Shown piece by piece: positions 52,705-60,200 of a stretch of DNA of 64,000 bases (its first letter is position 1; every line of letters begins with the position of its first letter). Source of the DNA: Virgibacillus salarius (GTDB lineage: Bacteria > Bacillota > Bacilli > Bacillales > Amphibacillaceae); contig NZ_BAAACY010000019.1 in NCBI RefSeq assembly GCF_039521925.1, positions 15,910 through 79,909 on the forward strand, in the 5' to 3' direction. The notes under the pieces are model-generated. The model did no database searches and had not been told where the DNA came from. It saw only the letters and a list, made by a program, of their open reading frames with translations. A program made the position numbers and the translations under genes.

Positions 52705-52733
52705 ATTGTATCAAAAGTCAAAAAAATAGTAAA
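52705..52733 (-). promoter_or_regulatory. promoter of RR-HK-ABC operon, leaderless
   Basis: On the minus strand TTTACT, 17 bases, TACAAT; the expected start site is the A of the response-regulator ATG (52698). Confidence 0.6.
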
Positions 52734-52768
52734 TGAAAGGGAATTCTCCGTATCGGTCATTAAATCAC

Positions 52769-54232
52769 TTATTTACTTTGAAAATGAACCTCCGGATATT
52801 TAGCCCCTAATTGTTCTAACACATTATCATCCGTTCCTCTCAAATACTGATCGAAGAATGCAAGCGTGAATTCATTAACTAGAAGATGAATTTGCTTAGT
52901 ATCTTCACCTTTTGCACGCATCAGTGGGCTGTACAAGTTAAGATCAGTAAAGCTAGTATGGTTTGAATTCGGAATGACCAAAGACAATGCACCACTTGTG
53001 ACAACTTTTTCATACCTTGACATAAGGTCGTAAAAGTCTTTCTCAAGCGCTTCACGATTTCTTCCTGTCTGTTTTAAAATCTCTTCCGGAGTAATTTCAT
53101 CCAGATCTGCCTCGAATCGATCCACATCTAGTGAGGACGCGGAGTACATCAAGAAAAGTGGCTTTTGAACACTCTTCTCAGGAACTGGTCCTCCAAACAG
53201 TGATCCGTCCATATTTATGGCAGCTTTTACGCGATCATCTTGCAATAGCATTCGATACGCCGTGGCACCTCCATAGGAATGCCCGAACATGCCAATTTTC
53301 TCGAGATCAAGCCTTCCCTTGAATTGATCGTCCTCTCCGCCCTTATCCAACTCTTCAAGCTGATCAAGTACGAAAGTAACATCTTCTGACCAAATGGACA
53401 TCCTCTCATCGAACTCAGCAAGAGTGTTCGGTTCATCTTCAGTCGAATATTTCACTGTTCTACCATCTGGAAAAACCGTTGCTCCCGCATTATAAGTATG
53501 ATCAATGCCAACGACAATATATCCACGACTTGCTAGTTCTTCAACTTGAAACGTATTCTGATTACGGTTGCCGGCATTACCGTGCGAGAAAATTAGCACA
53601 GGATAACGTTCCTGCCTATCAGACAAAATACCCTCAGAAAACGAATGCACACGGACAAGACCTAAATGGCTCATCATAAAATCAGGTAGCCCCATTAGTT
53701 GCGCCATTCCCTCCTCTTTTTCCGGCACATCTCTCATATATTGATTAGTCCTCTTCTCGCTCTCTTCGTTTGCTGGATACCAAACTTGTACCATCAACTC
53801 GCGCTTAGCTTCCGGATCTATCCCAAACGTTTCTTTGCGTTTTTCGTCCGTCCAATGATAGGATACTGTTCCTACCGAGTGAATTCCTGTTGGTTTCTCA
53901 AATGAGAATACAGGCATGACAATAGGTGGAATGATTGTGATTGCTAGATAAACAGTGAGTAGTACAGTTTGAATAGTCAATACATACCACTTTCTGGGTT
54001 TTATATTCTTTCGTTTGACATACAGATACGCCGTTAACAAAACAGGTGTTAAATAAGCCGGAATCATTCGCCAGCTTACGCCCTCTGCAACCATCTGTAC
54101 AATTACCATAAAATATCCCACGGCCAAAGGCCAAAGAGATACTATGTTTGTGGAGGCTTTTTTCCTCCTTATAAACACCCAATACAATAATCCAAAATTA
54201 ACAACGACAAGTATTATCTCTAAAAATCTCAT
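52769..54232 (-). CDS. membrane-anchored alpha/beta hydrolase (PAF-acetylhydrolase-like)
   Basis: The 487-residue protein has about four N-terminal membrane segments (residues 1-105) and an extracytoplasmic or cytosolic alpha/beta hydrolase domain with HGNAGNRNQ (oxyanion region), nucleophile elbow GHSYGGATA and a His in NSNHTSF near the C-terminus. It resembles bacterial homologues of platelet-activating-factor acetylhydrolase; the ester substrate is unknown. ATG at 54232 follows AAAGGAG by 9 bases; the reading from 54337 has no such site. Leftward, not obviously part of the two-component operon. Confidence 0.8.
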   Translation of the reverse strand: MRFLEIILVVVNFGLLYWVFIRRKKASTNIVSLWPLAVGYFMVIVQMVAEGVSWRMIPAYLTPVLLTAYLYVKRKNIKPRKWYVLTIQTVLLTVYLAITIIPPIVMPVFSFEKPTGIHSVGTVSYHWTDEKRKETFGIDPEAKRELMVQVWYPANEESEKRTNQYMRDVPEKEEGMAQLMGLPDFMMSHLGLVRVHSFSEGILSDRQERYPVLIFSHGNAGNRNQNTFQVEELASRGYIVVGIDHTYNAGATVFPDGRTVKYSTEDEPNTLAEFDERMSIWSEDVTFVLDQLEELDKGGEDDQFKGRLDLEKIGMFGHSYGGATAYRMLLQDDRVKAAINMDGSLFGGPVPEKSVQKPLFLMYSASSLDVDRFEADLDEITPEEILKQTGRNREALEKDFYDLMSRYEKVVTSGALSLVIPNSNHTSFTDLNLYSPLMRAKGEDTKQIHLLVNEFTLAFFDQYLRGTDDNVLEQLGAKYPEVHFQSK

Positions 54233-54412
54233 ATTATTATTACTCCTTTCTGATTTAAATCTTGCAACTGATTCAATTTCTATTGTAAAAGTAATACATG
54301 TCGTTTTTCTTTCTTCATTCTTACATATTTCTTTCATACGATAAATTTACCCCGATAATTTGGTACTCACCAACAACCTCAAATCTTGCTTTCTTTGCGG
54401 GGTACCGCCATA
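54233..54412. other. upstream region of hydrolase gene
   Basis: Contains the hydrolase ribosome-binding site, GGTACTCACCAACAA (similar to a motif at the window end) and GGGGTACCGCCA at 54400-54411, which equals the outer 12 bases of a Tn4430-type end. No gene is seen. Confidence 0.4.
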
Positions 54413-54514
54413 TATCACCATCTGGGATGGGAGCGTATTAATTTTCTTGGAGAATATAGGTTTGATGCTAATAGATTACTAGCTAATTCTCTTAGACCCT
54501 TAAATAAAACTTAA
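54413..54514 (+). pseudogene. Tn3-family transposase C-terminal remnant
   Basis: Thirty-three codons read YHHLGWERINFLGEYRFD and end LANSLRPLNKT. This matches the invariant C-terminus of Tn3-family transposases (SPLAWEHINLxGRYxF...LRPL). It is followed within 65 bases by a Tn3-type terminal repeat in the correct orientation. The rest of the gene is deleted. Confidence 0.7.
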
Positions 54515-54525
54515 ACCAATAACAA

Positions 54526-54555
54526 GCCAAATTCCTTAACGTACAAGAATTTGGC
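54526..54555 (+). terminator. hairpin after Tn3 remnant
   Basis: GCCAAATTC and GAATTTGGC form a 9-bp stem with a 12-base loop, then TTTCAT; weak terminator. Confidence 0.5.
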
Positions 54556-54575
54556 TTTCATAATGTCGAAATTTG

Positions 54576-54612
54576 CTAAGCGTATAAAATTTTCGAAATG
54601 ACGGTACCTTTT
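54576..54612 (+). repeat. Tn3-family terminal inverted repeat
   Basis: Read on the minus strand AAGGTACCGTCATTTCGAAA and then ATTTTATACGCTTAG: outer GGTACC, middle ATTTCG and inner CGCTTAG match the Tn4430-type 38-bp repeat. A similar copy lies at 44380-44417. Confidence 0.6.
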
Positions 54613-54614
54613 TA

Positions 54615-54643
54615 TTGTAATTTTAGACCGATCAGTCTAAAAT
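54615..54643 (+). promoter_or_regulatory. SDR-tetR promoter with embedded operator
   Basis: TTGTAA, 17 bases, TAAAAT. A perfect palindrome ATTTTAGAC-CGATCA-GTCTAAAAT (54620-54643) fills the spacer and -10, so a bound repressor would block RNA polymerase. The TetR protein encoded downstream is the obvious candidate. Confidence 0.7.
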
Positions 54644-54675
54644 GAAAGTAAGCTAAATTATATTACTGGAGTGAG

Positions 54676-55548
54676 ATGAAGATGAAACGCGTATTAGTAG
54701 CTGGGGCAACAGGTTACCTAGGGCGATATGTTGTAAAGGAACTTAAACAGGCGGGATATTATGTAAAGGTATTGGTCCGATCACCAGCAAAGTTAAAGCA
54801 AGAGGGGGCTTTCTCTTCCCCAGTTATCTATGAATTCATTGATGATATTGCTGTGGGGGATGTTTCCAAGGCAGAAACCATTCAAGGTATTTGCGCAGAT
54901 ATTGATTACGTTTTTTCCTCAGTAGGTATTACAAGACAAAAAGGTCATTTAACGTTCATGGATGTAGATTATCAGGGGAATCTGCATTTGCTGAAAGAAG
55001 CAGAGCACAGTAAGGTACAACGGTTTATGTATATAAATGCGCACGCGACTGAAAATTGTCCTTCTGCATTAATTAAAGCAAAACAGCTATTTGTAGACAA
55101 ATTAAACAGAAGCTATGTTCCACATATCATCATCAATCCAACGGGTTATTTTTCTGATATGACGGAGCTTTTCACTATGGCCCAAAAAGGAAGGGTATTC
55201 TTGTTTGGCAAAGGAGAAAATAAAATGAATCCCATACATGGGGCTGATCTTGCGGAATATTGTGTAGCATCCTTTTCTAAAGAAGAAATATCACTCGATG
55301 TAGGAGGTCCTCATGTTTATACATATCGTCAAATGGCTGAACTATCTATAATGGCCGCTAACCCAAACAGTAAAATTACAAGCGTTCCACTGTGGCTTGT
55401 TAAAAGTATCTTCCCATTTCTAAGAATTAGTAATAAAAGACAATATGAATTATTGCAGTTTTTCTTTTATGTAATGACACACGATGTTATTGCTGATACC
55501 TATGGAAATACTGATTTACAAACTTATTTTGAAAATATGAACGCATAA
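54676..55548 (+). CDS. atypical short-chain dehydrogenase (NAD(P)-binding, NmrA/SDR-a5-like)
   Basis: The 290-residue protein has the Rossmann motif VLVAGATGYLGRYVVKELK (residues about 5-23) and no YxxxK catalytic pair in the classical place, typical of atypical SDRs. Substrate unknown. ATG at 54676 is used; ATG 54682 is also possible. It is first in a two-gene operon with tetR 11 bases downstream and controlled from a palindromic operator. Confidence 0.8.
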   Translation: MKMKRVLVAGATGYLGRYVVKELKQAGYYVKVLVRSPAKLKQEGAFSSPVIYEFIDDIAVGDVSKAETIQGICADIDYVFSSVGITRQKGHLTFMDVDYQGNLHLLKEAEHSKVQRFMYINAHATENCPSALIKAKQLFVDKLNRSYVPHIIINPTGYFSDMTELFTMAQKGRVFLFGKGENKMNPIHGADLAEYCVASFSKEEISLDVGGPHVYTYRQMAELSIMAANPNSKITSVPLWLVKSIFPFLRISNKRQYELLQFFFYVMTHDVIADTYGNTDLQTYFENMNA

Positions 55549-55559
55549 GGAGAGTAACA

Positions 55560-56117
55560 ATGTCTCATAAAACAAAACAGAGTCTTATCCAAGCTACCAT
55601 TGATTTGATTATGGAGAATGGACTGGAAAGGCTTACGATTAACAAAGTAATAAAAAAGGCGGAAAGTAGTAAAGGCTCATTTTATTACTATTTTTCTAAC
55701 ATAGACGATTTAATGAAGGAAACATTTTTATATGCCTTAGAACATAGTCTAATTGATTTTTCTTACAATCCAGATAAACCTTTTAAAGAAAATATCCTTT
55801 CGTTTGGGCGCTATTTAATTAAAATGTCTACGGAAAAATCACCTGAACATGCGATTATGTTTTTGTGGATCTCCAAATCCTATCAAGATGAAAGCTATCG
55901 AAGACAATTTCAGGAGATGCGCAAACAAATTATCGAAGAAAATTCTGTTTCTAAGGATTTTCAGAAGGTATTTCAAGTGGATGTAGAATGGTTATACTTT
56001 ATTGATGTTGTTATTATAGGGTTTCTTGTTCATTGCCTCCTTCATGATGATGAAGACATACTACTTTCCATCTGGAAACAGCTAACCAATCCTATCGTCT
56101 ATGCTTCTAGAGTTTAA
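55560..56117 (+). CDS. TetR-family transcriptional regulator
   Basis: The 185-residue regulator has the N-terminal helix-turn-helix (LTINKVIKKAESSKGSFYYY, residues about 23-42) and a hydrophobic ligand domain. It very likely binds the palindrome at 54620-54643 and represses its own operon, including the SDR; the inducer is unknown. GGAGAG precedes ATG. A terminator follows. Confidence 0.88.
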   Translation: MSHKTKQSLIQATIDLIMENGLERLTINKVIKKAESSKGSFYYYFSNIDDLMKETFLYALEHSLIDFSYNPDKPFKENILSFGRYLIKMSTEKSPEHAIMFLWISKSYQDESYRRQFQEMRKQIIEENSVSKDFQKVFQVDVEWLYFIDVVIIGFLVHCLLHDDEDILLSIWKQLTNPIVYASRV

Positions 56118-56152
56118 GTATGAACAATTGTCATCATCGAACAACGCTTCTC

Positions 56153-56187
56153 AAAGACCCTTAATCAAGTCTAGGTGGGGTCTTTTT
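56153..56187 (+). terminator. SDR-tetR operon terminator
   Basis: AAAGACCC and GGGTCTTT form an 8-bp stem around a 17-base loop, followed by TT. Confidence 0.75.
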
Positions 56188-56265
56188 AAAGTCACTTTTG
56201 AGAACCATAGCCTTACGTTTATTATACGTCAGCAAGTAGTAGTGAGTTTTGTGTAAGTATAGTAA

Positions 56266-56293
56266 ATTAAAAGCCCTCACATTTGTGGGGCTA
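56266..56293 (-). terminator. sortase gene terminator
   Basis: On the minus strand AGCCC-CAC and GTG-AGGGCT arms around an AAAT loop are followed by TTTTAATTT. Confidence 0.6.
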
Positions 56294-56326
56294 CATTTTT
56301 ACGCTCATCCAATTTCCAGCAGATTT

Positions 56327-56896
56327 TCAACTCAATTTACCTTTTACCACAACCCTTTTATCACCAGATAATGTACATGTCAATAGGGTTATCTCAGCTC
56401 CGTTATTCTCCAATACTTCCACTGCATCTTCTTCGACGGTCTTAATTTCTGTTACTTTGTAAGAATAACGATCATTGTCTGTTGTTAAAATGATTTCATC
56501 ACCTTTTTTGACATCTGGAAGGTTACGGAAATGTCGGTCTCCGCGATACCCCCGATGGCCAGCTATTGATATATTATCTGTATTTGGATCTTGATCTTCA
56601 ATAATCTGAGTTAAACTAATTGCTAAGTTCTCTTCCGTGGTTGATGGTAATACAAACTCCTTTAAATGGATCGACGGAATTTCTAATTCATAAATACTTT
56701 TTAATTCTTCTTTCGAAAAGTTTATGTCAGGCGCCGTTTCATTATTTAATCCATCTGTTTTCAATAAATCCATTGCTTGTACAAGTTCTGCATTTTGTTT
56801 TGAAGTATACCAATCATAAGATAAGGGCACGGCAATGAGTATAGCTCCTAAAACAAGTAATCCTAGCCCCATCCATAGTCTGCCTTTTTTCATCAT
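56327..56896 (-). CDS. class D-like sortase
   Basis: The 189-residue transpeptidase has an N-terminal membrane anchor (about 7-27), catalytic His in SIAGHRGYRG, Cys in ITLLTCTLSGD and Arg in KRVVVKG. It would anchor LPxTG-type proteins to the wall; the LPQTG adhesin just upstream (57214-62370) is the natural substrate. ATG at 56896 is 6 bases after TGAGG. A 268-bp MITE-like element separates the two genes. Confidence 0.88.
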   Translation of the reverse strand: MMKKGRLWMGLGLLVLGAILIAVPLSYDWYTSKQNAELVQAMDLLKTDGLNNETAPDINFSKEELKSIYELEIPSIHLKEFVLPSTTEENLAISLTQIIEDQDPNTDNISIAGHRGYRGDRHFRNLPDVKKGDEIILTTDNDRYSYKVTEIKTVEEDAVEVLENNGAEITLLTCTLSGDKRVVVKGKLS

Positions 56897-56933
56897 GATT
56901 CGCCTCATTTCACTTCAACCTAAAGGAATAATG

Positions 56934-57201
56934 TTACAAAGAGGCCGAATCATCTAAGAGAAAAATGAACAACTAGAAAGGATGGCTTGTGCAACGAAGC
57001 TTCTCCATCCGTCACTTTCCGTTGGCGACTGGTGAGCTTCTTCGTGTTGAGGTACCTAACCGATGCCTTTTCTTTTAAATAGGGAAGGCTTCGGCAGCAA
57101 TACATCGCACGTAGAAAAAAATCGCTCTTCTTTTTCAAGGAGGAGATAGAGTCGTACATTGTTCCTCTCTAGAATGTTCGTGTATCTCAGCCTCTTTGTA
57201 A
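56934..57201. mobile_element. MITE-like element between adhesin and sortase genes
   Basis: A 268-bp stretch is bounded by perfect 12-bp inverted repeats TTACAAAGAGGC (56934-56945) and GCCTCTTTGTAA (57190-57201), with weaker similarity continuing inward. It contains internal stem-forming segments such as CACCAGTCGCCAACGGAAAG on the minus strand, and no real gene. No target-site duplication was seen by eye. Confidence 0.6.
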
Positions 57202-57213
57202 TTTACTTATTTA

Positions 57214-60200
57214 CTATTCTATTAAAGTTCCGCTTCTCATTCGTCTGATATGCGTATACAAAAGGAAACTACCTGATCCAAGAAATATCATTCCGATTAA
57301 AGCTAGATATCGTAACCATTCTTCCCCAGTTTGTGGTAGCTTATCTCCGAAATCTTGGCTAGGTGGCGTCGGTGGTGTATCCCCTTTTTCCATAGGGGTG
57401 TTCTCTACAATCACTTCTTTGTTTTTATCTCCTAATTCAATGGTGATATGAATTGGCTTATCTAATTGCACATAACCAGTAGGAGCTTTGGTTTCTACTA
57501 ATTGATAGTCTCCAGGTGTTAATCCCTTTACGATCACGATGCCATTTTCATTTGTTGTTATCGTTGTAATTCGTTCACCCTCACTGTCTAACACGTCAAA
57601 GACTGCACCTTCTAAAGTTGTGTCTGTGATCGCATCAACTTTGGTGATTTGTATGTCCGTTTTTAATAAGTTGTTGCTAAATTCCAAGTATAGAGGCTCT
57701 TGTTGGTCAAAGACGATTTCAAATTCAATAGGAGTTTTATCCAACTGATAACCAAAAGGAGCTTTTGTTTCAATAAACGCATAATTTCCTGGCTTCAGAT
57801 CATCTACAACTAAGACGCCGTTTTTATCCGTAGTAAGTTCCGTTTTTAGCACTTCGCCTTTTGCATCCACCAACGAGAATATAGCTCCTTCGAGCGTATC
57901 TCCCGTTTCACCGACTTTCGTAAGTTCGACTGAACCAGTACGTAGGGGATTCTCAAAATTGACTTTTGCTATTCCTTGTCCCAATCCAATATCAAATGGA
58001 ATCGGTGTGGTATCTAATTCATACCCTGGGAGTGTTTCTGTTTCTACAAGCTGATAAGAGCCTGGAATTAAATTGTCAATGATAAGTTTACCTTTTTCAT
58101 CTGTAACAAGGTTTTCTTGTAGTGTTGTTCCGTCGGCATCCTGCAATTCAAACACGACACCTTCTAACAGTTTTCCATCTTCTCCTTCTTTGGTTAACTC
58201 TAATGTACTTGGAATATAACTGTTTTCCGCCTCTAGTTCCAGCGTTTCTAGTTGATTGAATGCAATTTCAAATTCGATTGGGGTGTCATCTAACTGATAG
58301 CCAAATGGAGCTTCTGTTTCAATAAATGCATAATTTCCTGGTTTTAGGTTCTCAACCGTTAAGATACCCTCTTCATTCGTAGTCAATCCTGTTTTAAGCT
58401 CTTCGTCCTTTTCATTCACTAACGTGAAGACAGCACCTTCTAGAGTATCGCCCTCTTCACCAATTTTTGTTAACTCTACAGTCCCTGTACTTAATGGGTT
58501 TTCAAAGCTTACCTGCTTTGCTTCTGATTGACCAATTTCAATTTCAAATGGAATTGGTGTAGCATCTATGTCGTATCCTGGAATGGTTGCTGTTTCTACT
58601 AGCTGATAGTTACCTGGTTTCAAATGGTCAATCACTAATTTGCCATTCTCATCAGTAAGGAGCTTCTCTTGTAAAGTCCTCCCATCGGCATCCTGTAGTT
58701 CAAATTCTACGCCTTCTAGTAGTTCGCCATCTTCTCCTTCTTTAGTTAGTTCGACTGAACCGAGAGCATATGCATTTTCTTTACTTACTTCAATTTGGGC
58801 TTGCTGTGCTAATTCGATATCAAACGGAATAGGTGTATCATCTAATTGATATCCTTCTGGAGCTAGAGTTTCTACAAATTTATAGCTTCCTGGCAATAAG
58901 TCTTCAACAACAATAATTCCATCTTCATTTGTGGTTAAACCTGTTTCAATTTCTTGTCCATCCTCATTGAATAAAGAGAATTCTGCCCCTTGTAAATGTT
59001 CTCCTCCTTCTCCAAGCTTTGTTAATTGAACAGAATTATCTAGATCCATGTATACACCAACACGCGCTGGTTCTACCGGCTGACCTTGATCAGTAGCAAT
59101 TGCGAATGAGTTCCAAGCAGCCCGTTCTGTTGGGTTAATGGTTTTGTCTAATACACCTTGATCTACTTCCGAAGCGTTAGGAGCTTCCATTGAAAAGTTA
59201 ATAGTGATATTTTCACCCTCAATCCATTCAACCCCATCTTTCAGTTCTAACTTAAAGGAATGAATAGAGGACCAATCGTCAACCTCCGTTGCCAAAGTCC
59301 AATTAGGCTCTTCAGCCGAATCTGGGTTCGATAATTTCTCTGTAGATTCTGGGTAGTTCGTATTTCTGATTAAATCATCACGCTCTGGTGTCATAGCAGA
59401 ACTATAATAAACATCTACTTTATCGACCCACGAAGCAGGAAGTTGAATTGCTTCCGTTAATTCTGGAGTAAATTGGCTCCCGCGATCAATGTTATCAGTT
59501 ATCCCTAAATCATTAATAGATGGCATAACATCTATGAGTGTCATACTTGAGATGTCTTTTCCTGAAGTATTGGTTAATGTTAATTGGTAATCAATAGAAC
59601 CACCTGGGACAGTGCTTCCAAAGTGAGTAAAATCTTCATCTAGTTGCCCCTTAACCAATTTCTCTGTTTGGATATTATACTGTCCACTAATATAATATTC
59701 ATTGCCAGACTTTAAACGAGGTTGATCTGAATTACCATTCTCATTAAGGTCCTCTACATCCGTTTGTAAAACCGTATCCGTTAACCCAGGGCTTTCAACT
59801 GACGGTACGGTTAGTTCCTGATCTCCAGAAAAGCCGTAAACACTAAAAGAGAGTGTATTTGGTGCGCTTTCATCTATTTGAACATTAATTTCTGCGTATA
59901 ACGAACTACCTGGTCGAAGCAGGCGGTCATTCCAATTAAATTTTACAAGTTGTCTACCACTATCATTATAGTTGTTGCTTATTACGGTATAGTCACCACC
60001 TGCTGCAGAAGTAGTATCTATGGATGACCTGCCGTCAGCATCTGTAAATTCCACTTCAGGATTATTAGCAATGTTTATTCCTGGTGGCAATAGTACTACA
60101 GTTTCTAATGGTTCATTCATAGCTAAAGTTGAACTGTCTTCAGTGTTTAAATTTACCCGCATTCGATTATCTCCAGGAGCCACATATGAGCCTAGCTGAT

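Noticed and set aside
56950..57159. 69-codon minus frame inside the MITE-like element
   Set aside because: Lies wholly between the inverted repeats, with no ribosome-binding site near a credible start that survives comparison of the internal stems; treated as element sequence.
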